Source: a virus. Taken from it: a DNA stretch of 48,086 nt. The stretch spans positions 1-48,086 of the IMG/VR virus record IMGVR_UViG_3300018891_000003, one strand, 5' to 3'. The stretch's first letter is position 1, and every line of letters begins with the position of its first letter. Both the position numbers and the translations under genes were made by a program. Shown here piece after piece: positions 24,585 to 32,199 of this stretch. The notes below the pieces were generated by a model. That model searched no databases. It was not told where the DNA came from and worked only from the letters and a program-made list of their open reading frames with translations.

Positions 24585-24603
24585 AATAGTTCATGCTTGT
24601 AGG
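24585..24603 (-). promoter_or_regulatory. late promoter motif before tRNA-Trp
   Basis: Minus strand CCTAC-N5-TGAACTATTAA, an exact match to the consensus, between the tail tube gene and tRNA-Trp. Confidence 0.55.
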
Positions 24604-24637
24604 ATTGTGAAAGACAAAACTGAAAGGTTACAGAAAA

Positions 24638-25546
24638 TTAAAGAGTAGCTTCTGTAGTCTTGTAAGTGGCAGTTACAGATTGCACAACTGCTTCCAACTC
24701 TTGAACTAGGTAATCATCAGAACCTAACTCAAGTTCATTGGAATCATATTTGCAGTTATTGCAGGTAATTACTAACTCCCTACCATTCTGCCCCACAAAC
24801 TTCAATTCAACATCAAACTCTGTTCCATTCTTCCAAAGGTCATATTGTGCAGAATTTGCAAACATAAAACTCATAGAAAGAGCATATTCCCTGTTGCCTT
24901 CTTGAATAACTGCAGGTCTGTTTTCTCCATTCACTGCAAATAATGCAGTAAGACCATTAGTGATTTCCAACTCAAATTCTTCTACATGTGCTTGTTGGAC
25001 ACCATTCACTGTAACAGTACCCTCATAGAACATAAAGTAGCTTGATGTGTCTGCTACAGGGGCAGTACCTGTAGTACCATCCTCAACAAATTTAGCTAGG
25101 TAGTCAACTTCAGCCACCAATGCTTCTTCCTTTTCAGCAGTGATAGCTAATTTATCAACTTTACAACCTACATAGTCCCTTACAAAGTTAGGGCTACCTA
25201 AAACCCCTGCTTGCAAAGTCATAGAAGGCAGGTCATTAGCTTCAGTGAATGTGTGAGTATATGTTCCATCACCATTGTCAGTAGTGGAAACACTACCTAA
25301 AGCAAATTCAAGCATTTTTAGGTCTTGCACTAGGTATTCAAAGGAGCCTGATACTGTTCTAGCCCCTACTCTAGCTTGTTGGAAGTTCCTAGAACCCAGT
25401 CCATACTGCTTCTGAATGTTGTTTGTTTCTTCAGGAGAAAAAGATTGCACAATACCAATCCATTTAGTAGGAGAACTTGCCTTTACACCAAAAGAACTTT
25501 CTTTTCCATAAGTCAAATAACTGTCATGACCATGATAAACACCCAT
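24638..25546 (-). CDS. major tail (tube) protein, 302 aa
   Basis: Beta-rich protein of the Gram-positive tail tube type: MGVYHGHDSYLTYGKESSFG at the start, GSFEYLVQDLKMLEFALGSV and SMSFMFANSAQYDLWKNG further on. It lies between the tail terminator-like genes and the chaperones. ATG at 25546 has AAGGAAGG upstream. Confidence 0.8.
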   Translation of the reverse strand: MGVYHGHDSYLTYGKESSFGVKASSPTKWIGIVQSFSPEETNNIQKQYGLGSRNFQQARVGARTVSGSFEYLVQDLKMLEFALGSVSTTDNGDGTYTHTFTEANDLPSMTLQAGVLGSPNFVRDYVGCKVDKLAITAEKEEALVAEVDYLAKFVEDGTTGTAPVADTSSYFMFYEGTVTVNGVQQAHVEEFELEITNGLTALFAVNGENRPAVIQEGNREYALSMSFMFANSAQYDLWKNGTEFDVELKFVGQNGRELVITCNNCKYDSNELELGSDDYLVQELEAVVQSVTATYKTTEATL

Positions 25547-25600
25547 TATTAAGCACCTTCCTTGTAGGTTTTATATTTTCTGTTTAAGAATAAAAAGGAA

Positions 25601-25786
25601 CTAATTTTTTAAAGTCTTTTCCCCTTGTTTTTGAGTTTCTTTAACTCTTTCAAAATCAGGATGCTTTTTTAAAGCCTGATATTCCTGTTCAGTCACCATA
25701 GTAGGCTCACCTTTCCTAAAGATTTTACCTGTCTGAAGGAATACCACTTCTAATAGTTCACCTTTGTAGACCATCTTTCTAACCAT
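25601..25786 (-). CDS. small structural-region protein, 61 aa
   Basis: A short basic protein (VYKGELLEVVFLQTGKIFRK, then EQEYQALKKHPDFERVKE). The C-terminal 'EYQALKKHPDFE' looks like small head-tail proteins that carry a residual FluMu-type or SH3-like fold, but the match is weak. It starts 3 bp after the upstream gene ends. Confidence 0.5.
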   Translation of the reverse strand: MVRKMVYKGELLEVVFLQTGKIFRKGEPTMVTEQEYQALKKHPDFERVKETQKQGEKTLKN

Positions 25787-25789
25787 CTA

Positions 25790-26206
25790 TCACACCCCCA
25801 ACTTTCTAGTAGTAAGGGTTAATCTAGCAGTTTGGAGAAAGACACCATCCCTATTAGCCACACCAAATTCAGCTTCCTCACCTACACTGGAATGATTAAC
25901 CTCTCCCCCCAGTTTTTTATCATTAACAAACACCATTTCCACCCTGTTAGTTAAATCTTCAAGGTCTTTCAGGGCTTGTTGGTAGTTTGGTTTATTCACA
26001 TATACCCAAATACTGAAGGTACATTCAGTGTCAAAGATGCCACCCATACCCCTAATAACCCTTCTTCTATTGGTTAGTTCCACTGATATTGCAGGGAAAA
26101 CAGGAATTGGTTCAAAATCCCCTTCATATACCCTTTTTACATCAGATAATGATGGGGCAGTCTGCAGTATCTCAACTATTTTAGATACCTGTTGTGAGTA
26201 CATCAT
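25790..26206 (-). CDS. tail terminator-like protein, 138 aa
   Basis: Position between the gpG-type morphogenesis protein and the tail tube, length, and an alternating helix-strand pattern (IVEILQTAPSLSDVKRVYEG, then ECTFSIWVYVNKPNYQQAL) suit a tail terminator/completion protein. There is no single diagnostic motif. ATG at 26206 with AAGGGGGC upstream. Confidence 0.55.
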   Translation of the reverse strand: MMYSQQVSKIVEILQTAPSLSDVKRVYEGDFEPIPVFPAISVELTNRRRVIRGMGGIFDTECTFSIWVYVNKPNYQQALKDLEDLTNRVEMVFVNDKKLGGEVNHSSVGEEAEFGVANRDGVFLQTARLTLTTRKLGV

Positions 26207-26216
26207 CTAGCCCCCT

Positions 26217-26720
26217 TTATCTTGTCAGTTTGTTTACATAGTCCTCAAAAATCTTTTGGATTATCCTTTCATCTTCATTTTGGAACATTAGGAAAGGTCT
26301 TGGTGGGATACCTTTGCCTATTGGTTTACCAAAGATGAAATGCTTACTAGCAGGTAGTCCTAACTGCTGAATTTCCCCTAGGAGTTTATTGGACCCCCTA
26401 GCCTTTACATTGGAGCCAATCACTAGCTTTGTTTTGGACAGTTCATATTTGGAACCTGAACCCTTGGAAGTCACACTGTTCCTTAACTGTCCACTATCCT
26501 GTAATATCCTTGCATCTGAACCCCTTAACTTTTGGGTCAAAGCAGAGTGTTTTACCCATTTGGTGGGTCTACCTTCATTCTCAAAGTTCCTTCCAATAGA
26601 CTTGTGCATATAGATACCTGCATCATCTAATGGCTCTCTAAAATCCTCAAGCCCTCTTTCAATGTTGAGAATTAATTTTTGGGCTTTATCTACCCCTTTG
26701 ACAGTGACTTTCCATTTCAT
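26217..26720 (-). CDS. Mu gpG-like virion morphogenesis protein, 167 aa
   Basis: Residues 40-75 (NFENEGRPTKWVKHSALTQK, then ILQDSGQLRNSVTS) and IPPRPFLMFQNEDERII near the C terminus match the phage virion morphogenesis family of Mu gpG and P2 gpS relatives, which act in tail completion. Context is Mu-like head genes upstream. Confidence 0.78.
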   Translation of the reverse strand: MKWKVTVKGVDKAQKLILNIERGLEDFREPLDDAGIYMHKSIGRNFENEGRPTKWVKHSALTQKLRGSDARILQDSGQLRNSVTSKGSGSKYELSKTKLVIGSNVKARGSNKLLGEIQQLGLPASKHFIFGKPIGKGIPPRPFLMFQNEDERIIQKIFEDYVNKLTR

Positions 26721-26725
26721 TTCAA

Positions 26726-27130
26726 TCAGTCCTTGTAAGGTGTTATATCATCAAGGGTAAATATCTTTACTGCATCCTCTGTAGTGGATGCTATGCCTGA
26801 AACCTTCTCTGCATCTAAAACCATCTTCCCTAGAGCAATTTGCTCCAAAGCCTTTTCTGCATTTTCCTTTAACTCCTGCCCCAAGTTAGAGTTATTAGGA
26901 CTGTTAGCATTAAAGATTGTCCTGAACACCAAGTAGGCAGTGTACTCTGCAGAAATATCAGTAATTAATGTTGGTACTGGGGAAAATGGAGTAACATAAA
27001 TATCACCCAGTTTGGCATCAATGTAGGCATCTGCCTTGCTGATGAACCTTTCCATATCTTCATCAGACATAGTGGAAGCATCAATTAAAGGAATGATTAA
27101 TCTAACATCTGCAGGTGTGCAATAAGCCAT
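26726..27130 (-). CDS. head-tail connector, DUF1320 (Mu gp36-like), 134 aa
   Basis: Starts MAYCTPADVRLIIPLIDAS and continues with SKADAYIDAKLGDIYVTPF, the pattern of the DUF1320/Mu gp36 family of head-completion proteins. The start is defined by GGGGGGTG. Follows the capsid genes as expected. Confidence 0.78.
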   Translation of the reverse strand: MAYCTPADVRLIIPLIDASTMSDEDMERFISKADAYIDAKLGDIYVTPFSPVPTLITDISAEYTAYLVFRTIFNANSPNNSNLGQELKENAEKALEQIALGKMVLDAEKVSGIASTTEDAVKIFTLDDITPYKD

Positions 27131-27155
27131 CCATCACACCCCCCTACTTGAAATT

Positions 27156-27368
27156 TCAATCATCTTTCTTTGCTTTACCTTTAGTTGAAGCCCTCTTTGG
27201 CTTAACTTCTTCCTTTTCTTTTTCTTCTGTATTCTCTTTTACTTTTTCAACATCCTTAATATAAGTTTGTAATCTGTTTACTTCATCCTCTGTAAGTAAA
27301 ACTTGTGTGTTTGTGTGATAAGTTTTACCATTAAGGATTAACCTTACTTTTGTAGTAGCCTTAAACAA
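27156..27368 (-). CDS. small hypothetical protein of the head-tail region, about 70 aa
   Basis: A beta-rich N terminus (KVRLILNGKTYHTNTQVLLT) is followed by a Lys/Glu-rich tail (EKEKEEVKPKRASTKGKAKK). The start is probably TTG 27368, nine bases after AAAGGGG; two earlier TTGs are too close to the ribosome site. Function unknown. The 100 bp upstream hold TTACATAA boxes but no gene. Confidence 0.5.
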   Translation of the reverse strand: MFKATTKVRLILNGKTYHTNTQVLLTEDEVNRLQTYIKDVEKVKENTEEKEKEEVKPKRASTKGKAKKDD

Positions 27369-27474
27369 GTTCAACAACCCCTTTACATAAATTTATTACA
27401 TAACATGTAATAGTAATATGTTTACATAATAAGTAATAGGGTAGGGGCAAAGTACACCCCTACCCCTTTAGGCT

Positions 27475-28341
27475 TTAAGCATGATTGATGATAGCAATAT
27501 TTTGTGGTCTTTGGATTACAGGGAACAATGTTTTGAATACCTGTAACCTAATAGCCCTCTTACCATTGTCAGCAAACCTTCTTACTGTTAAGTCCTCTCT
27601 GACTGCAGTAAATCCAGTTTGGGAACCTGCTTTCATTAAAATTGTTTTACCTGAAAGAATTTGGTTAGTTCCAGTGTCAGCATCATAAACTGCATTGGCA
27701 ACATAAACATTCATGCCCCTGATAGAGCCAATACCCTTAATGTTAGCACCTGAAATTAGCTGTTTAGGGTCAGCTTGCAACAAGATTTCCTTGAAGTCAG
27801 GATGTTTTAGCAACTCTAATTCCCTTGTAGGGTCAATAATCATAGTATCAGGTTGCACAAAGTCATTGTTTTTCATTGTTGCCACTGCATCAAGAATATC
27901 TTCTAATGGCTTTGAAGTGCCTTGTGACCAGTCCACTGTAGAACCAAACACTGTACCTGCATTAGCAATAATTTGGCTAATAATCATATATTCTTGCTTC
28001 AATACATTCCTTTCTACAAGATGCTCAAGATTGTCAGCCACTAAATCTCTTAAGTGTGCTTCTTGGATTGCTTGTTCAGTAAGCATAGCACCTTCCCTGA
28101 TTTCTTTCACTAATGCAGTCTTTTCTTCATAACCAATGTTAGTTAAGAGTTCTTCAGCACCCTCTCTGATTTCTTCAGCTAATCCTCTAGTGTTCTTGAT
28201 AATTTTATAATCAATAGCCCTAGAGTTTACTTTTCTTTCAGGAAGTAAGTTAGTAGCAAATAACATTCCTTGTTCCTTCTCTTTAGCAAAACCTAACATT
28301 ACTTTTTCTTGAAGTAATGGGTTGTTTAGATAGTTAATCAT
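27475..28341 (-). CDS. major capsid protein, 288 aa
   Basis: HK97-fold type by sequence pattern: an N-terminal helical arm, AIDYKIIKNTRGLAEEIREG, an E-loop-like segment, and the P-domain with QPDTMIIDPTRELELLKHPD and SIRGMNVYVANAVYD. It ends VFPVIQRP-like. It lies after protease/scaffold and cement genes, as in Mu-like heads. ATG at 28341 follows AAGGGGG. Confidence 0.8.
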   Translation of the reverse strand: MINYLNNPLLQEKVMLGFAKEKEQGMLFATNLLPERKVNSRAIDYKIIKNTRGLAEEIREGAEELLTNIGYEEKTALVKEIREGAMLTEQAIQEAHLRDLVADNLEHLVERNVLKQEYMIISQIIANAGTVFGSTVDWSQGTSKPLEDILDAVATMKNNDFVQPDTMIIDPTRELELLKHPDFKEILLQADPKQLISGANIKGIGSIRGMNVYVANAVYDADTGTNQILSGKTILMKAGSQTGFTAVREDLTVRRFADNGKRAIRLQVFKTLFPVIQRPQNIAIINHA

Positions 28342-28391
28342 CTATGTTTCCCCCTTATCCCTCTGTAATTACATCAACTGAAAGTTGACAA

Positions 28392-28742
28392 TTAAGCATA
28401 AAAAGCAACATATGCTTTGTTTCCTGCAGTAGCACCTTTGAATACTTTTCCTACTGCTTCACCTGTGCTTTTTGGAGCCACTTTGCCAGTAGCATCAATT
28501 TCAACTTCTTGACCTGCAGTAACTGCAGAGCCTGCTACAAGTTCTAAAACTGGCTTGTTGATTAAGATTGTTACTAATCCCATTTCAGGAGCCACAACAA
28601 CCACACCATCAGCCTTAACTCCTGCACCTGCTTTAGAAACAGTCATATCACCACTAACTACAACAAAGTCACCTTCTACCATTGAGTTGTCAGAAGTTTT
28701 AAAAGTCAAAGTTTGAGCAGGAATAGCCTTAATAACTGCCAT
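28392..28742 (-). CDS. capsid cement/decoration protein, DUF2190-like, 116 aa
   Basis: A small all-beta protein rich in Val/Ala/Gly (AGAGVKADGVVVVAPEMGLV, SAVTAGQEVEIDATGKVAP). The GxxV pattern and its position between scaffold and major capsid are those of DUF2190-type cement proteins that stabilise the shell. Confidence 0.7.
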   Translation of the reverse strand: MAVIKAIPAQTLTFKTSDNSMVEGDFVVVSGDMTVSKAGAGVKADGVVVVAPEMGLVTILINKPVLELVAGSAVTAGQEVEIDATGKVAPKSTGEAVGKVFKGATAGNKAYVAFYA

Positions 28743-28760
28743 TATTCTTCACTCCTTTTA

Positions 28761-29690
28761 TTAACCAAAGTATTTTTTAGCTAGTTCTTCAGGAGATAAA
28801 TCTTCATCTGACTTATCTTCACTAAAGTTGCCTTGTTCTTCTTCAATCTTCACTTCCACTGCATTTTCCATGAACTGCTTAAATAACTCTGCTTGTTCAT
28901 CAGTGAAAGAAGCTAGTAATTTTTCAGCAATTTCAACTTGTGCAGGAACCATTTTCCCTGCTTCAGCATAAGAATTAACTTCTGCCTTAATTTTTGAAGT
29001 CTTGATTTCAGTTTCTAACTCTGCAACCTTCTCATTTGCTTTTTTAGCTTCCTCTTTGTATGCTTCTACTTCTTCTTTATAGAAAGTTTTTAAGCCCTCT
29101 ACCAATTTAGTAGAAACTTCAGAGAAGTCAGCCCTGCCATCTTTCAAAGAAGCCAATTTAGCATCAAGTAACTGCTCAAGTTGTTTAATATCCATTCCAG
29201 TGTCACTCTCCTTCAGTTCTTCTATGTCCTCTGAATTAAGGACAATGCCTTTTATATTCTTAAGGTGTGGGATACTAACCACACTTAAGGCTCTAAAAAC
29301 CATTCCATAGACCTTTCCATTACTTTCTTCCCTGTAGTTCTTATAGATTTCAGCAGAAACCTTTTTCCATGTGCCCCTCTGAATCTTTTCATAGGCTTCT
29401 TTCTCTGTGATAAGAGCATCAGCATAAAGGGCATCATCCTTTACATAAAGGTCTACAATCCACCCAATGGTATCCCTAGCACTCTCTGAATGGTCTACTT
29501 TCATTGGTGGCTCAAGTAAGCCTTCTTCCTTGAGTTTCTTAAAGTTTTCTTCCATCATCTTCAGGTGTTCTACAGTGTAGGTTTCCCCTCTCCAAACACC
29601 TGCCTTAAATGCTTCAATACCTCTAATCAGGTATCCATTCTCACCTTCTTGAAACTCAATAACAGGAAGGTTAGCAACATATACTTCCAA
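28761..29690 (-). CDS. Mu gpI-like prohead protease fused to scaffold
   Basis: The N-terminal half (residues 1-150) has FKAGVWRGETYTVEHLKMME, PPMKVDHSESARDTIGWIVD and RALSVVSIPH, the order of blocks in Mu-I type head proteases. The C-terminal half is a coiled coil (KEEVEAYKEEAKKANEKVAE) of scaffold type. TTG 29690 is the likely start, following GGGGGTG; the frame upstream is only leader. Confidence 0.78.
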   Translation of the reverse strand: MEVYVANLPVIEFQEGENGYLIRGIEAFKAGVWRGETYTVEHLKMMEENFKKLKEEGLLEPPMKVDHSESARDTIGWIVDLYVKDDALYADALITEKEAYEKIQRGTWKKVSAEIYKNYREESNGKVYGMVFRALSVVSIPHLKNIKGIVLNSEDIEELKESDTGMDIKQLEQLLDAKLASLKDGRADFSEVSTKLVEGLKTFYKEEVEAYKEEAKKANEKVAELETEIKTSKIKAEVNSYAEAGKMVPAQVEIAEKLLASFTDEQAELFKQFMENAVEVKIEEEQGNFSEDKSDEDLSPEELAKKYFG

Positions 29691-29745
29691 AAGGTTCACC
29701 CCCTTCCCAAAAATAAGGAAAGAGAAGTAGGTAAAACCCACTTCC

Positions 29746-30645
29746 CTAATGCTTTAGCTTATTTACAGGTGTCCATTGTGGATTATCAAAGCCATCCTGT
29801 GGCTTTTCTACTTTACTAAAATCATCTTCTGTCCAATCCTCATATCTTGTGATTGGAAGAAGGATGCTTCTGCAGTTAAAGTGGTTAGGTGGCAAATACA
29901 CACTAATCAGTGGACTATCTATAGCCATTATCTTGCCATGTAGTCCTCTACATAATGGAGTAGTCCTTTTATCAAGGATAGCAGAGTATTGCAAGGCTTC
30001 TACAAACCCTCTCCTAGACTTGTATTGCTCTAGCCTTCCACTGTTATAGGCTTTTGTGCTTTCAGTCCTTGCTATTGTGTGGAGCCTGTTTGTAGTAAAC
30101 CCATCATAACTAGCATCATTCTGCAACTTCTTCACAATATCCTGAATGTGCAAGCCTTCTTCAATAGATGTTTTTACAGTGCCCTGAATGTTGTCTAAAA
30201 TTGCCTGTTCAAACACCCCTGCAAGGTAAATTGCATAGGCAGAATACCAATTTAATGATTGTTCAGGTACAACCTCTACTGAAGGTAAGGTTTCAATACT
30301 AGGTGGTTCTTCAGGATGTTCTGAAAATGCCCTTTGCTTCTTCTTGAAATAGGCATCAATCATCTGCAGTTCTTTTTCTGACTGCTTGAAACCCTCTAGG
30401 AAGGTCTTTACAAAGAAATACTCCATTGTAGCAATCAAGTATTTATCCTTCCCTTTAGAATAGTTCACTTTAGTAGGGGTTTTTACCTCATTTACCATCA
30501 TTTGTAAAAAATCTTTTGACTTCACATATTCCTTTACCCTAGTGATAAAATCATCCTCAAGCCCATTCAGAATATCTAGGGTCTTTTTTACATCAATAAA
30601 ACTCTCTCTAAAAGCTAGGGTAACTTCTTCTGAATGGGTATCTAC
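29746..30645 (-). CDS. Mu gpF-like minor head protein, made as a -1 frameshift fusion to portal
   Basis: MuF signature at the C terminus: ARTESTKAYNSGRLEQYKSR, ILDKRTTPLCRGLHGKI and PPNHFNCRSILLPI. The open frame extends 40 codons upstream of the first possible start (GTG 30525) right up to the portal stop, with no ATG, GTG or TTG in that stretch and no ribosome site at the GTG. It is in the -1 frame to portal across the slippery GGGAAAG at 30645-30651. I therefore read it as the C-terminal part of a portal-MuF fusion of about 774 residues; 30645 is the first base of the extension. Confidence 0.8.
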   Translation of the reverse strand, partial: VDTHSEEVTLAFRESFIDVKKTLDILNGLEDDFITRVKEYVKSKDFLQMMVNEVKTPTKVNYSKGKDKYLIATMEYFFVKTFLEGFKQSEKELQMIDAYFKKKQRAFSEHPEEPPSIETLPSVEVVPEQSLNWYSAYAIYLAGVFEQAILDNIQGTVKTSIEEGLHIQDIVKKLQNDASYDGFTTNRLHTIARTESTKAYNSGRLEQYKSRRGFVEALQYSAILDKRTTPLCRGLHGKIMAIDSPLISVYLPPNHFNCRSILLPITRYEDWTEDDFSKVEKPQDGFDNPQWTPVNKLKH

Positions 30646-30651
30646 TTTCCC
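30562..30651 (-). other. programmed -1 frameshift element (slippery site and stem)
   Basis: On the mRNA: G GGA AAG TAG, the canonical heptamer GGGAAAG (30651-30645) overlapping the portal stop. Then a 6-nt spacer TAGATA, then CCCATTCAGAA (30638-30628), which pairs perfectly over 11 bp with TTCTGAATGGG (30572-30562), closing a 55-nt loop. Heptamer, spacer length and stem are all as in known -1 frameshift signals; the same heptamer is used in lambda G-T. Confidence 0.82.
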
Positions 30652-32069
30652 TCTGTCTTGTCTAAATTGCCCCTACCTTTAGAGTTAAGTGGATGTGAGC
30701 CTGAATCTTTAGTGCCCTTGGAAGTTGGATTTCCTCTTGCCCCTTCTTCATCATCAGATGGGGCAGGGTTCTTGGAGTTTTCAACATCATGCTCCAATCT
30801 CTGCAACTTCAATTCAGCTTCTTTCTTAACCCTATCCTTGTGTTCCTTGTCCATGACAGGGAAGCCTAATTCATCCCTAATCCAATCTTCTGTAGGCTCA
30901 AGAATTTGGGCATTAACAAGTTTAAAGAATATGTCTGATAGTTTGTCCCTATCCTTATCTTGTAATGGAGCAAATTTCATTTCAGGATAAACCTCTTGCT
31001 TGCCAAAGTTAATATCAATGAGTTTTTTGATAATCTTCTCATTGATTACTTTCTCTAACTGTCTTTGGATGCTTTGAAGTCTGAATAAGTACATATCAAA
31101 ATGTGACTGCCCCAAAGCATATGAGCCTGTTCCTGAACCCTCATTACCAAACAACAAGGAAGGAATCATTAGCCCCCTCAAAATCATCATGTTATGATGG
31201 TTAATGTATGCCACAAAATCCATACTTTTTGTTGTGTCCAGTACCTTAATATCTTCAGTTCCTGAAATAGCTACCCCTGTTCTGCCTAAAATATTGTCCA
31301 AAACAGCCCTCATTTTACTAACCTCATTCTTGTTAGTAACCTTGCCTACCAAAAGTGGGCTACCATTTCTCTCATAAGCCATGTTTGCAAACTTATAAAT
31401 GTAGTTCTTAATGTACCAGTGGTTATGAACTGCATGTAGGGCAGAGCTTCCATATGGGTTCCCAAACTCTGCATCAAAAGAGTAAATAATAACCTTATCC
31501 TTTGGTATTCTGATGGTCTTGGAGCCAATCTCTTGAATAACCTCAACTACATCCCCATAGTCATTCTGCCTAAATTTGATGGAAACTGGATTTAAGACTT
31601 TAGCCTTTTTTAAGCCAATTTTGCCTTTCCATTTCCCCTCTTTATACCTGATGAAAACTGGTTCAGTAACAGAAAAACCTGCCCAAATAGCAGAAAGCAT
31701 TTGGTCTAGTGTTTCATCAAAAGAGTGTTCCATATTTTTGAAAGCATAGTTTAAAAACTCAATCTGCTTATCATATTCATCCATCTTTTCTACATCCAAA
31801 TCCTGCAGTGGTCTTTTAAAAACATATCCCTTTGCTAAAATTGGAAGCCTTAAAGCCAAAAGACCTGCCCTGCACTGTGCATCTGTCTTTCTCATTTTGT
31901 TATATGTTTCAATGCCTACAGGGTCAGGGTTGTCATCAATACCATGATTGTATCTTGAAACATAACTATCCCTGTAAAGAGATAATTCTTCCAACAAATC
32001 CTCTACAGATAGTTCTGCAGGTTGTGTCTTGTCAATCCTGCCCTCCCTAAATCTATCAAAGAACCCCAT
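30642..32069 (-). CDS. portal protein, DUF935/Mu gp29-like, 475 aa
   Basis: Forms the ring at the portal vertex. Blocks typical of the Mu-like portal family: YNKMRKTDAQCRAGLLALRL, AIWAGFSVTEPVF, DKVIIYSFDAEFGNPYGSSA and MIPSLLFGNEGSGTGSYAL. The C-terminal 50 residues are a polar, Gly/Ser/Lys-rich tail (DDEEGARGNPTSKGTKDSGS) ending at a slippery site, so this tail would be the linker in the fusion with MuF. Confidence 0.88.
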   Translation of the reverse strand: MGFFDRFREGRIDKTQPAELSVEDLLEELSLYRDSYVSRYNHGIDDNPDPVGIETYNKMRKTDAQCRAGLLALRLPILAKGYVFKRPLQDLDVEKMDEYDKQIEFLNYAFKNMEHSFDETLDQMLSAIWAGFSVTEPVFIRYKEGKWKGKIGLKKAKVLNPVSIKFRQNDYGDVVEVIQEIGSKTIRIPKDKVIIYSFDAEFGNPYGSSALHAVHNHWYIKNYIYKFANMAYERNGSPLLVGKVTNKNEVSKMRAVLDNILGRTGVAISGTEDIKVLDTTKSMDFVAYINHHNMMILRGLMIPSLLFGNEGSGTGSYALGQSHFDMYLFRLQSIQRQLEKVINEKIIKKLIDINFGKQEVYPEMKFAPLQDKDRDKLSDIFFKLVNAQILEPTEDWIRDELGFPVMDKEHKDRVKKEAELKLQRLEHDVENSKNPAPSDDEEGARGNPTSKGTKDSGSHPLNSKGRGNLDKTEGK

Positions 32070-32123
32070 AATTTCACCTTCCTTTATCTATGTGCAACCT
32101 TAAAGATTACATCAGCTATAAAA

Positions 32124-32142
32124 AATAGTTCAATAAAGTAGG
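32124..32142 (-). promoter_or_regulatory. late promoter motif before portal
   Basis: Minus strand CCTAC-N5-TGAACTATTTT, an exact consensus match, 55 bp upstream of the portal start. An 8-bp inverted repeat (GGTGTACC/GGTACACC, about 32140-32162) just upstream may end terL transcription. Confidence 0.55.
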
Positions 32143-32199
32143 TGTACCAATTAGGTACACCATTAATCAACTTTAAAACTTTTTGATTACAACAAGGTA

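Noticed and set aside
24345-24602. Plus-strand 85-codon ORF
   Set aside because: Covers tRNA-Trp and the chaperone start on the other strand; shadow frame.
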